A stretch of DNA of 64,000 bases from Aurantiochytrium sp. KH105. Lineage: Eukaryota; Sar; Bigyra; Thraustochytrida; Thraustochytriidae. A model generated the notes under the pieces. It saw only the letters and a list, made by a program, of their open reading frames with translations. It was not told the DNA's origin and did not search any database. Of this stretch, positions 19,639 to 29,330 are shown one piece after another (the first letter of the stretch is position 1; each line of letters starts with the position of its first letter). The translations under genes and the position numbers were made by a program. The stretch lies in assembly GCA_003116975.1 (NCBI GenBank), contig BGKB01000001.1, positions 372,001-436,000 of the forward strand. Direction: 5' to 3'.

Positions 19639-20706
19639 TTACTGAAAAACCGAACTTGCAAGATAGTCCTGACGAAGATGGTGCATGTCGACCTGAAGCG
19701 CATCGCAAAGCATCCAGGCAGCAAGAGCGAGGCTTGCTGCTCTCATCGTCGGATCACCACGCGCAGAAAGATCGGACTCGAGAACAAGACGTGGACCGGC
19801 AGCTTGGACACGAGCACAAAATTTCGACCAAGCCTTGGGTGCGTGGACGCGCCACGGCTGACGAGAACGTAGCCTCGAAGATTCCTCGCCGACAGCACTG
19901 CCCGCAAAGATCCATTCTGGTGCCTCGTTACGAAGGTCATAAAGCGCACTGAGGCCATCCACGAGGGTCCAGCGTTCTGGAGACGAAGAAGTATCTGCAA
20001 GCGAGAAGCGAAATAAAGCGCGCGCGTTTACACGGACCGAAACGCCAATAAAGATGCGAGTCTGAAGTTTTGGTACGGACAAAAGTTGTCTTAACGTCTC
20101 TGCACTTCCACTCCAAGAGTGCAAGAGAATGCGTGGAGGCATCGACGCGTCGTCGAGGCGGGCAGCCTCGAGAAGGGTGTCTACTAAGAGGCCAAAAGAT
20201 TTTACACAATGTATCGAAACAGCGCGACTGAGGCGTGCAGCCAATGCAAACTGAGATTCGAAGACCTTTTGCTGAAGCGCTGCTAAAGATTCCTGGCTCA
20301 AGTGCTGCGAGGCTGTGCCTGGCGGCTTGCAGATGCCATCGAGGCCCACTTCACCAACGTGCAAGGTTTTGTGGCAGAGTAGCAGCTGCTCGAGGTGGTC
20401 AAGCCATGCATCTTGAAACTCGTGCACTCGCCAGGGGTGCACGCCAATTCCACCGTGCACAGAGTCGTACATGGAGGCGGCCTCGATAACGGTGTCCCAA
20501 TCATCGGGAGCTGTACCATTGAGGACCTCGCTAGACGCGATGTCGCGGGACAGCTGTCGAAAAGGGCCCTTTGCGGCGTTGTCAATGGCCGCCTCGAATA
20601 GGTGTGTGTGCGCGTCTTCAAGTCCGAGTCGCAGCGCGGCCTGCGCGTGTCCTTCTTGGTTGGCCCCAGGCTTTTCGTTTTCGTGTGCCATGCCGAGGTC
20701 GCCCAT
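19639..20706 (-). CDS. TatD-family metal-dependent hydrolase/DNase
   Basis: A TIM-barrel amidohydrolase-fold protein of the TatD nuclease family, 355 residues. Visible ligands are DAHTHL (metal-binding HxH, about residues 33-35), GIGVHPW, HVGEVGLD (catalytic Glu at about 119), SIHC, LLHSWSG and LVLESD near the C-terminus. All expected metal positions are present. It has a roughly 30-residue polar N-terminus before the barrel and an insertion after the GVSV strand. ATG 20706 is the first ATG; the frame otherwise extends to a GTG. It lies 62 bases downstream of TDP2 on the same strand. TatD proteins act in 3' end trimming, DNA repair and apoptosis-like DNA degradation; which applies here is not shown. 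Confidence 0.85.
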   Translation of the reverse strand: MGDLGMAHENEKPGANQEGHAQAALRLGLEDAHTHLFEAAIDNAAKGPFRQLSRDIASSEVLNGTAPDDWDTVIEAASMYDSVHGGIGVHPWRVHEFQDAWLDHLEQLLLCHKTLHVGEVGLDGICKPPGTASQHLSQESLAALQQKVFESQFALAARLSRAVSIHCVKSFGLLVDTLLEAARLDDASMPPRILLHSWSGSAETLRQLLSVPKLQTRIFIGVSVRVNARALFRFSLADTSSSPERWTLVDGLSALYDLRNEAPEWIFAGSAVGEESSRLRSRQPWRVHAPKAWSKFCARVQAAGPRLVLESDLSARGDPTMRAASLALAAWMLCDALQVDMHHLRQDYLASSVFQ

Positions 20707-20768
20707 CGTCACAATATCATCTCTCGTCGTCTCTGTGAAGGCGCTCGCGTCGATCCACCGAGACGCCT

Positions 20769-21742
20769 TCACTTCGCACTAGCGTGCCGCGCGTAGCGCG
20801 CGCGTGCCAATACCCCGTAGTGGTCGCTAGGCAGCACGGGGCGCTCGCGCTTTGAGCGCTCATTCTGGTGCGTAATGCCTGGGATCGGGTCGCGACCTAT
20901 TCTCGTCGCTTCGGTCCAACGTAGCTCCAATGCAGATGAACCATGGCCAGATCGAGGGGCATGACGTTCGGCACGAAAGAGGATGCGATCGGGGCGGAAA
21001 CAGGTGGAGTTGGCGAGCATGGGATTGCCGGGACCATCGTAGGTGCATGACTCCTCGAAAGAGACGGTGGGATGCAAAAGGTTTGACCAGACGTCTTTCC
21101 ATCCGGCGCGCAGAGGAAGGTCGCCGTCAAGTATCTTGGTTCGCTTTGAGGGCTGACGCTTGTAGGGCCGACCACCTTCGTTCCAGTTGAGATCGCCCAT
21201 TAGGACGGCAACCTTATGTGTTGTGGCATCACCGTCGGCGCAAGAGGCGTCGAGGGTATCGAGACACTCTTGAAATTGTGCCCGTCGCGCGGGTGAATTC
21301 ATTGCTTCTCCATAAAATGGCGGTATGGCAGATTCGAGATGGGTCGTGCCCACGATCATGAGTGGACCGTTGGGAATCTGCACGCCGCCGTAAAGGAGAC
21401 AGCGACCCATTTGTGAGTTTCTGAAGGAACGCTCGCGACACCACGCCCAGCGATGACGAGTCGCGAGGACGACAAAGTACGGCTGTTGCGCAGCACCTTG
21501 GATTTTGACGTCGTACTTGAGGGCTCGTAGTGGTCCAGCAAGGAGGTGCAAGATGTTCCGCGTGACCTCCTGTAGACCGACAAAGGTCGGTTTGTGGGCT
21601 TTGATGCTTGATACGATGGCCTCAATTCGTTCTTGAAGGGCTACTTCTTCTGCAAACCAAACATTGTAAGTCAAATAACTGATGTCCTCGCATTTGGTGA
21701 TTGAAGAGACCTCCGCTGCGGTGGTCTGTGCTGGTCCCGAAT

Positions 21743-21798
<56 letters not shown>

Positions 21799-22139
21799 GA
21801 AGATGAATATGAAGAAGTCGATGTAGGAGGCTTTGCGCTCGTATTCTTTTGGATGCCAGCTTCTGAGGCAGCAGGCTTTGCGCTCGTGTCATCTTGAAGG
21901 CCAGATTCCTCGGTGTGCTCCTGAATCACCTGGATCTGGACCTCCTCCGGGAGCTCTGCGAAGATCTCGGGGTCAACGCCCGGAGGGGGTGCAAGTACTT
22001 TGACGCGCTTTCGCGGCTCTACGACCTCGACTTCATCGTCTTGTTCATTATTCTGCCGAGTCCTCTTGCTCGGTGGCAGGCGCAGTCGCAGGACGAGCTG
22101 GCGCGGAGGTTTCTCTGGTGGATGCTGCTGATGTTTCAT
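20769..22139 (-). CDS. TDP2: Tyrosyl-DNA phosphodiesterase 2 with an N-terminal ubiquitin-binding motif
   Basis: Removes trapped topoisomerase II tyrosine adducts from 5' DNA ends. The endonuclease/exonuclease/phosphatase domain shows TYNVWF, GLQEV (metal Glu), TTHLES, GDLNWN and a closing SDHYG, the set expected of TDP2. The N-terminus is basic, then has VDPEIFAELPEEVQIQV (about residues 55-71), which fits the ubiquitin-binding motif (UBM) around a Leu-Pro core known from Y-family polymerases. Animal TDP2 has a UBA domain in this place. A poly-Ser linker encoded by (GAT)17 on the plus strand joins it to the catalytic domain. The start is ATG 22139; the upstream codon in the longer frame is GTG. 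Confidence 0.88.
21745..21795. repeat. (GAT)17 trinucleotide repeat inside TDP2
   Basis: Seventeen perfect GAT units, read on the minus strand as TCA serine codons. It encodes most of the poly-Ser linker between the UBM and the catalytic domain. Its length probably varies between strains. Confidence 0.95.
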
Positions 22140-22489
22140 GTTGGTCACGTCTTGGCGTGCGTGCGCGCGTGCTTGTAAACGCGTAGGAGCGCGGGGATGT
22201 GCGGCGCGCGCGCTCTTGCGCTAGGGCGCGTGCGCACTGACGTGCTCTAAGCAAAGTCTTTTAACTAGGCAGCCAGGTAGGCGGCTAGGCAGCCAGGCAG
22301 CTCGGCACGCCGGGAGTCCACTTTACAGTTAGGCCTAGTGCTCTCACGGTTATAGCCTTTGATAGCCGAAACGACATTCCTTTGTTACGAAAAGCAGTAG
22401 CAGCACGTAGCGACGGGTCGTGAAACAAGATCGTATTGGGAGCGTGCCCATTGCTCGATCGATTAACTCAATTGTTCGATCAATTGCTG

Positions 22490-22580
22490 TTGGTTGGTTG
22501 GTTGGTTGCTTGCTTGCTTGCTTGCTTGCTTGCGTGCTTGCTTGCTTGCTTGCTTGCTTGCCTGCTTGCAGTTGCTTGCA
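22490..22580. repeat. TTGG/TTGC tetranucleotide repeat
   Basis: Four TTGG-type units followed by about a dozen TTGC units with single-base interruptions (tgcgtgc, tgcctgc). Noncoding. Confidence 0.9.
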
Positions 22581-23460
22581 AATAAAAAAAACTATTTTCC
22601 TATTTTTGTCTATAAAAAAAATCCGCGCAACCCAATTTGAATTTGGCCGCTGCCGGCAGCGGGTCAGCTGCAGCTGCTGGCTGTGGCTGGTTGTCGATGA
22701 TGATGATGACGAGCATGAGGAACGTCTTCCAATGCGTGGCCTGCGGCTGCCGTGGATGGGACTTTCTTGGCGCTAGGCCAGGCCAAGGTGATGCGATGCT
22801 ATGCGATGCGATGCGCATGCGATGTGATGCGATGTGATGATGCGATCAACGACGGACGGAGAGCCGCCTTCTGTGGTCGCCCCGTCGCCGCAGCCGCCGC
22901 TTCAAGGCAGGACATCTTTAGTGGCAGCTCGTGCAGCTGCGATGACTGAAAGAAAGGCAAGCTAGACAACACACGACCACACAACACAAGCCAACGCAAG
23001 CCACAGCCAAGACAAGACAAGACGAGGCGAGGCTCCAAGCGCTCTCGCACGCATCCCAGCGCCGCTCGTCCCGTCGACCGCAGCCGATCGCTCTGCTCTG
23101 ACGCGGCGATGACGGCGGCGACGACGGTGGCGGCGGCGGCGGCGGCGTCGGAGTCCGCCCCGACCTGAGGGCTGGGTCCGCTGCGCGCGTTAGAGAGCGC
23201 CGAGGCCCCGCCGGCCGCTCTCGCGCGCAGCGTCGGCGGCACGCGGGCGGGCGGGAGGGAGGGAGGGAGGCAAGGCAAGGCAAGGGAAAGAAGGCAAGCA
23301 AGCTCGCATGGCACGGCGCGGCGTCGGCGGCGCGCGCAGCGGCGAGCGGCAGACGCGGCGGCGGAGGCACAAAGAACGGCGTGGAACGGCGCGCGAGAAC
23401 GGCGCTATTTGTAGCGCGGCGCCGGCCGCACCCGCCCGCGTCGGGGCGCGAGCCCGCCGC

Positions 23461-23591
23461 GTCGCCGGGCAGGGCAGCCACGGCCGACGCGGGCTCGCTC
23501 GCCCTCGCGCTCGCCCTCGCGCCGCNGTCGCCGGGCAGGGCAGCCACGGCCGACGCGGGCTCGCTCGCCCTCGCGCTCGCCCTCGCGCCGC
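23461..23591. repeat. 65-base perfect direct repeat flanking a single N
   Basis: Bases 23461-23525 and 23527-23591 are identical, with one N at 23526 between them. Two contig ends carrying the same sequence appear to have been joined without merging the overlap, so this is probably an assembly join and not a biological duplication. Confidence 0.85.
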
Positions 23592-24176
23592 GCGGGCGGG
23601 GCCGGCGTGGCGGCGCGGGTCTCGCGCACGGCCCGGCGGCCTGGGATGCCTCGACGGCTCATGGGCGATTTCGAAACTTCACTGCACTCCGCGCGCAGCT
23701 CCGGCCCGCGACTCTGCGCAGCGACGCTTCCGGCGCGCAAGGGCGGTGCAGGCAAGAAGGCTGCCGCAGGCAGCCGCAGGCGGGCAAACAGGCAGGTAGG
23801 CCGGGCATAGCGAGCGCGGCGGCGCGGCGGGGGGCGCAGCTGCGCCTGCGTCTGCGAGCGCGAGATTTGTTCCCCTCGGCCGCGCTCGCGCAAGTGCCGC
23901 TGCGGCGGCGCGCAAGTGCGGAATCCGCGCATTCTCCACTTGCGCGCGCGCCCCGCGCACTGCCGCAAGTCACAACTTTGTGGCACGCCCCGTGCCCGCC
24001 CAATCAATCACCCGCCGCCGCTGCACGCACGCACGCCCGCACGTCTGCGCTGCGCGCTGCAAGCGGGGCCGCAGCGGCGCAGGCAGCGGCGGCCGCGCCT
24101 CGGTCTGCGCGCGCGAGGCCGGGCGCGGGAGGCCGTCGGGGCTTCGCCTTGGAATCCTCGTTCGAGTTTGACTTCC

Positions 24177-24212
24177 GATTCGAATTCGAATTCGAATTCG
24201 AATTCGAATTCA
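24177..24212. repeat. TTCGAA/GAATTC hexamer tandem repeat
   Basis: About six units of an attcga hexamer. Each unit is itself palindromic, so the tract can fold on either strand. It sits about 470 bases upstream of the E2 ATG. Confidence 0.85.
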
Positions 24213-24677
24213 AAAACCGCGGCTGCTCGCTTTGGAAACGTCCACGCGAGGATTCATTCGAAACCCGGCCAGCAGGGCAGCGCGAGCCCGCGTCGGCCCC
24301 ACTCCAAGTCCGGGCGCAGTTCACTTCAACCCCGCGCGGCAACTGTCTATTCGCGCTAACCCCATTCAAGTCCAATCAGCCACACCAATCAGCCCAGTCG
24401 CATCGAATGGAATTTTGAATTGGTCGAATCGAAGCGGCGAAGCAGGCCAGGCCGCGGGATCCAAAGAGCGGCAGAGGAGGAGAAGAGCAAAAAAGGCGCG
24501 GCAGCACAAAGAAGGGGGAGCAGGAAGCAAAGACGCGGCGCGGCAGGAGCAGAAAGCAAACGCGAGGACGCGAGCGAGCGAGCGAGCAGCGGCAGTCGCG
24601 GCGAGGCAGCGCGAGGCAGGCAGGAGGCAGGCGGCGCGAGGCAGGCGGCGCGAGGCAGCAGCGGCGAGCGCGGGAGG

Positions 24678-26183
24678 ATGGCCTTCGCGATGCGCGGCGC
24701 GCTGGGCAGCCTGGGGCGCGCGGCGACGTCGATGGGCATGGCGCAGACGCAGACGCAGGCGGCGCTGGGCGCCGGCCGCGGCAGCGGCGCCGCCGCGGCG
24801 CAGAGGCTCGCGGGCATGGCGCGCGCGATGAGCTCGCTCCCGAGCCACACCAAGCTCACGCTCCCCGCGCTCTCGCCCACCATGAGCGAGGGCGTCATCG
24901 CAAGCTGGCTCAGGAAAGAGGGCGACTTCGTGGAGGCCGGCCAGCCCGTCTGCGAGATCGAGACCGACAAGGCCACCGTCGACTTCGAGGTCCAGGACGA
25001 CGGATACCTCGCGCGCATCCTCGTCGAGGCCGGCGGACCCGCCCAGCCCGTCGGTGAGGTCATCGGCGTCCTCGTCGAGGACAAGGAGGACGTCGCCGCC
25101 TTTGCCAGCGTGACCCTTGCCGACATGTCCGAGGGCGGATCCGCCCCGGCCCCGGAGAAGAAGGAAGAACCCGCACCCGCCAAGCAAGAGCAGAAGAAGG
25201 AAGAGCCCGCCCCTGCGCAGACCTCTGCCCCCGCTGCGTCCTCCACCCCCGCCGGCCAGTCCTCGGGCGAGCGCGTCTTTGCGAGCCCGCTCGCGCGCAA
25301 GCTCATGGCCGAGAACAACGTCGACCTCTACGCGCTCACTGGAACCGGACCCAACGGCCGCATCATCAAGGCTGACGTCGAAGACTACCTCGCATCCCCG
25401 CAGGCCCAGGAGGCCGCCCCCGCCGAGGCCGCCTCCTCCGAGGCCCCTGCCGCCTTTAGCGGCGCCTCGGGCGACTACTTTGACGTCCCTGTGGCCGAGG
25501 ACGCCCAGGAACTCGCTGCCCAGCTCGAGCAGAGCAAGCACGAGGTGCCCCACTACTACCTCAACTGCGACATCGACGTCAGTGCCCTGCTCGATGTGCG
25601 CGCCCAGCTCAACGCCAAGCTCCCCGAGGACCAGCAGGTGTCCGTCAACGACTTTGTCGTCCGCGCCGCTGCTCTCTCCATGCAGGCCGTTCCTGACGTG
25701 AACGCCAGCTGGGGCAAGACCTTTATCCGCCAGTACCGCACCGTCGACATCAACGTCGCCGCTCTCACCTCGCCGGACGATGGCGTGCTCATGCCTGTGA
25801 TCCGTGGCGCCGAGCGCAAGGGTCTCACCGCCATCTCCGCCGAGATGCGCTCCTTCGTCTCGGACAGCGATGAGGTTGACCTTGACCTCGGTGTCGGCAC
25901 CTTTACCATCTCCAACATGGGTGCCTTTGGCGTCAAGACCTTCACCCCGATCGTGCGCCAGCCCCAGGGCTCCAGCCTCGGCGTCGGCACCATCACCCGC
26001 CGTGCTGTCCCTGTCGCTGCCTCTGTCGAGGCCGACCTTTCCCAGGGCCCCCCTGTGAAGATTGTCCCCACCATGACCGTCACGCTCTCCAGCGACCACC
26101 GCGTCGTGGACGGCGCCGTCGGCGCGCGCTGGCTCCAGCACTTCAAGACGCTCCTGGAGTCCCCGCTCAACATGCTCCTCTAA
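24678..26183 (+). CDS. DLAT: Dihydrolipoamide acetyltransferase, E2 of the pyruvate dehydrogenase complex
   Basis: Transfers acetyl groups from the lipoyl arm to CoA and forms the core of the mitochondrial pyruvate dehydrogenase complex. From ATG 24678 (501 aa) it has an Arg/Ala-rich presequence (about 1-50, mitochondrial import), one lipoyl domain with the lipoylated Lys in ETDKAT (about K98), a Pro/Ala/Glu linker, an E1/E3-binding domain (FASPLARKLMAENN to GRIIKADV, about 200-240) and the catalytic domain (about 285-501). The active-site motif SSDHRVVDG has its His at about 474. The number of lipoyl domains (one) and the overall size match fungal and protist PDC-E2. The frame runs upstream to TTG, but the ATG fits a presequence. 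The upstream leader contains a GAGC-type repeat. Confidence 0.95.
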   Translation: MAFAMRGALGSLGRAATSMGMAQTQTQAALGAGRGSGAAAAQRLAGMARAMSSLPSHTKLTLPALSPTMSEGVIASWLRKEGDFVEAGQPVCEIETDKATVDFEVQDDGYLARILVEAGGPAQPVGEVIGVLVEDKEDVAAFASVTLADMSEGGSAPAPEKKEEPAPAKQEQKKEEPAPAQTSAPAASSTPAGQSSGERVFASPLARKLMAENNVDLYALTGTGPNGRIIKADVEDYLASPQAQEAAPAEAASSEAPAAFSGASGDYFDVPVAEDAQELAAQLEQSKHEVPHYYLNCDIDVSALLDVRAQLNAKLPEDQQVSVNDFVVRAAALSMQAVPDVNASWGKTFIRQYRTVDINVAALTSPDDGVLMPVIRGAERKGLTAISAEMRSFVSDSDEVDLDLGVGTFTISNMGAFGVKTFTPIVRQPQGSSLGVGTITRRAVPVAASVEADLSQGPPVKIVPTMTVTLSSDHRVVDGAVGARWLQHFKTLLESPLNMLL

Positions 26184-27124
26184 ACATACAATATCGTGCG
26201 TCTGTGTTCGCCCTTTGTCGTCGAAAGTGCAACAGCTTTCGAGCCAAAATGAAAGAGCTGGCTAGCGAGCGAGCTAGTGAGTTCGCCAGCAACCTAGCAA
26301 CCTAGCAAGCACACGGGCTGAGCTGAGCTGAGCTGAGCTTTTCAGTACGCTTTTCAGTGGCCTATCGAGAGCAATGTCGGAGGGACGGGAATTCCAAGAC
26401 TGCGTGCTTGCTAATTTGAGCGAATTGGGCTGCCTGCAACGGTGTCCATTTCAAGGGCGAAAAACGAATCGCTCACGTACATCGCGCTCTTCTTTTCCCA
26501 TGTCTATTTTGATGTTGTTTAGGATGCAGGCATCCTCGTCCCTCGCTCGTTCGCTTGCTTGCTGCACATGCATGCGTGCGCGCGTGCCGAATCACCTGAG
26601 TAGATAGGCAGGTTTGGCCTTGGGCGTGGGCGCGTTTCGAGACCGTGTAAAGCCTTACCTCCACCAACCCCTCGTAACCATCATCAACAATGACATCATT
26701 CTAAAAACAACTGCTACCTCAATTCACAGCAGCCAAACTCTTTGTGGTTACTCCTGCTGCTGCCGCTGCTGCTATGTGACCCTTTCGCTCTCTTGATCAG
26801 CTTGCATTATCTTGCTTTTTCTCCATCGAGAGGTGAGAAAGATGACGCTTTCGCAATTCCTCGTTGATTGTTTGAGTTCGGACAACAAATGGTCCACACT
26901 TTCGAAAACAAAAGAATTTGTTCACGCGAATGCAGACAATTCTCAGGATTTGCTCACGCGAATGCAGCAGACATTTCTCAAATTGTGCCCGGCAAAGGGT
27001 TCGCTTGAAATCTGCAAATTAAGCCTTCTCTCATAAAGTCAAAGATTGATTTGGAAAATGGGGTTCACTCAGATCACTCAGAGTCCTCAGTAAAAAAAAA
27101 GGAGGAACAAGCGTTGCCCCATCG
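26184..27124. other. Convergent 3' intergenic region
   Basis: About 940 bases between the ends of E2 and the MOSC gene. It contains a GAGCT pentanucleotide repeat (26317-26339) and a small frame at 26812-27036 with an internal near-duplicate (cacgcgaatgcag twice). I see no supported gene. Confidence 0.5.
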
Positions 27125-28351
27125 TCAGGCGTGCATGACTTGCTTGGAATTCGACTCATGCTTCACATCGATGTTTTCTTGCTTCACGTCGTTGCTCTCT
27201 TGCTTCGCGTCAGCCTTGACTTCTTCACTTTCGTCCAGAAAGCTCCGCTTGTGAGACTCAATCTTGTACGAATGACCAACCCTGAGAACTTGGCCGAGGC
27301 CCTCATTGGATGTGACCAAAAGGTTCTCGCCGAGAAAGACATCGTCACCCTTTTTGCGAAACGCTGCAAGCGTCCGCAAAGGATCTACATTGAGCGATGG
27401 CGGTGACTCTGCTGTTTCCTGGTCGATCGTTGTCATTTTGCAACGGGAGCAAGGTTTTACAAAACGAAAACGAAGACCCGTCTCGGAGACACTAATCTCT
27501 TTGATGCGGTCCTCTTGGTATGGCTCGCCACCGCCCAGGACAATGTTGGGGCGGAATCGATCAAAATCAAGATGCGAGCCCATCCGCTTGTTTAAATCGT
27601 TCAAAGACGCCTGCGATATCGCCAAAAAGGGGAATCCGTCCGCAAAGCTTGTCTCGTCTGAGCTTGAGACGGCATAGTCTGGGTCCACAGGCCGAACACA
27701 TCCACTGCCCATGTACACGAGACGTGCCTCGCCACGCGTACGAAGAGCGCGCCGCAGCCAGCGTGCTGCATTTTCGCCCTGGTCGTGCGCGTTCGCGATG
27801 TGATCAGACCAAACTCTCACTTGGCAAAGACGTCGGTTTTCTACCACGGGAACACGCAGAGAGCATGGCATTTCGTCGCAGTCGAGCTCCAGCATTGTGG
27901 GCTTGCCATCTTTATCCTCCGATGCCACTCGCGCGGAGACAAGAGCCATGCGCGGAATTCTACGTTGCGATAGAAATGTGCCGCTCTCGTCCACCACCAT
28001 CCAGCGACGGTCGTGGCGGAACCCACGAGCCTCGACAATGGCCTCGTTAACCTCGACCCCGCGCAGGCTTTTTACCGGATACACGAAGAGCCTTTTGATG
28101 GTGCAAGGTTGTGTGTTTTCGTCAGCGACGCCCTCGGCCTCGAGGCGCTCTCTGCGTTGCCGCCGCACGGCCTCCAGCCGCTTCTTCCTCGCGGCAACGA
28201 GCTTCTTCTCAGGTGTGGTCTCGAAGTCCAAGGCGTCTGTAGTCTCGCCATCTTTCTGGACGCGACGCACGTACGCCGCCGCCGCCAGTGCCGCTGCCGC
28301 TGCCGTAATCACGGCCACGCGCACGGCGTCTCGCGTCGTCCAGAGCCCCAT
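27125..28351 (-). CDS. MOSC-domain molybdenum cofactor protein, mARC-like
   Basis: A member of the mitochondrial amidoxime-reducing component (mARC) group, which binds the molybdenum cofactor and reduces N-hydroxylated compounds. From ATG 28351 (408 aa) it has a hydrophobic anchor (VRVAVITAAAAALAAAAYV), a basic helix, the MOSC N-terminal domain (LFVYPVKSLRGVEV, then GFRHDRRWMVVD) and the MOSC domain (FDRFRPNIVLGG, then RFVKPCSRCKMTTID). The cysteine in the last motif is the expected Mo ligand. The C-terminal tail is a charged degenerate repeat (KQESNDVKQENIDVKHESN) not seen in classic mARC. The upstream extension of the frame needs GTG and is low complexity. It faces a TPR gene across a shared upstream region. 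Confidence 0.88.
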   Translation of the reverse strand: MGLWTTRDAVRVAVITAAAAALAAAAYVRRVQKDGETTDALDFETTPEKKLVAARKKRLEAVRRQRRERLEAEGVADENTQPCTIKRLFVYPVKSLRGVEVNEAIVEARGFRHDRRWMVVDESGTFLSQRRIPRMALVSARVASEDKDGKPTMLELDCDEMPCSLRVPVVENRRLCQVRVWSDHIANAHDQGENAARWLRRALRTRGEARLVYMGSGCVRPVDPDYAVSSSDETSFADGFPFLAISQASLNDLNKRMGSHLDFDRFRPNIVLGGGEPYQEDRIKEISVSETGLRFRFVKPCSRCKMTTIDQETAESPPSLNVDPLRTLAAFRKKGDDVFLGENLLVTSNEGLGQVLRVGHSYKIESHKRSFLDESEEVKADAKQESNDVKQENIDVKHESNSKQVMHA

Positions 28352-29330
28352 GCTGCCTCGCCGCGACGTGCGTCTGCCTGCCCGCACCAGCGCGCAGCGC
28401 ACCCAGGCGATGATGATTGGAGTCTGCTGCTCGAAGCAAGAACCCCGGAGGCGAAAGAGAAGAAGAAGAACAAGGAGGAGCAGGAGGAGGAGACCCAGAT
28501 GATGCGCATCATCATCATGAGGACAAGGTCTGGCGAAAGAGGAGGAGGAGGAGGATGATGATGCAGCGGTCGGCAGCGACGATGGAAAATGTAGACGAAC
28601 AACGAGCGCGGCCATGTCCACGAGAGCGAGAACAACAACATCGGCGACGAGATCAAGAACAAGATCAAAAGCAACAAACCTAAACTTGGAGAAAGACGTG
28701 ACCCGGCGAGGATAGGAGCGCCTGCCTCCCTTCCCGTGGCGCCTTCCCCGAACAAACAAACCTGTGAGTTCCGGGCCGCCCTCGCGTTCCGGCAACCCGT
28801 CGGCCCCCGCGACCGGGCTCGGCTCGCGCCCGGGGCCCGCGCTCTCCGTCGGCAGCCGCGCCCGGCCCGCGGAGGCTGCTGCTGCCGCGCGTCGGGAAGG
28901 GCATGGCCGCGTCGGGAAGGGCTTTCCAGGCAGTCACGACGGCGGCGGGATGGACCCCGAATCACGACGCGCAAACGACGAGACCAGGGCCCACGGCACG
29001 CGCGCGCGGCGAGGCGGCGTCGGGGCCAGGGCCCTGCGCGGAGACGATGGACAGCAGCTGAAAAGGCCCGTGCCCGGCGTCGCGAGGAAATTGGTCTGCG
29101 CAAGAGCAGACTCCGGATTCCTTACGAGAACAACAACGACATCCTCGTGGATCCCAGGAACTCCGCGGCGGATAGCGGCGGCGAGAAAGACGCCTTGGGC
29201 TGCAACTTTCCCGAGCAAGAGGACCAAGAAGGACGATACGCGAAGTCGCGCGAGCCGCGGAGACAAAGGTCTCGTGGCCTCAAAGGAAACCGTATGTTTC
29301 GAAGGCATCTCGCTCCTTTGGCTCGTCCAT
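28352..29330. promoter_or_regulatory. Divergent region between MOSC and TPR genes, with a possible unplaced 5' exon
   Basis: Upstream region of two head-to-head genes. The first 350 bases are purine-rich (GAAGAAGA-type, GAGGAG). On the plus strand, about 29050-29265 looks coding in a different frame (RLRIPYENNNDILVDPRN) from the TPR gene that follows. An alternative ATG for the TPR gene in its own frame is at 28950. Confidence 0.4.

Larger units (their letters stand above)
22140..24677. other. Gene-poor, GC-rich, repeat-rich region upstream of TDP2 and E2
   Basis: About 2.5 kb between divergent genes. Many overlapping open frames exist, but they are Arg/Ala/Pro-rich, conflict with one another and carry no domain, so I call none. 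It holds a TTGG/TTGC repeat, GATG-like short repeats near 22790-22840, a polypurine GGGA run near 23250-23290, an N flanked by a 65-base duplication, and a TTCGAA repeat. Promoters of TDP2 and E2 must lie at its ends. Confidence 0.6.

Noticed and set aside
23308-24418. Overlapping plus- and minus-strand frames near the N
   Set aside because: Composition-driven, mutually exclusive, and one crosses the assembly join.
24366-26141. Long minus-strand open frame (591 codons) across the E2 gene
   Set aside because: It is the antisense shadow of a highly biased GC-rich gene. The plus strand shows complete E2 domains; the minus frame is Gly/Val/Leu/Asp-rich with no domain.
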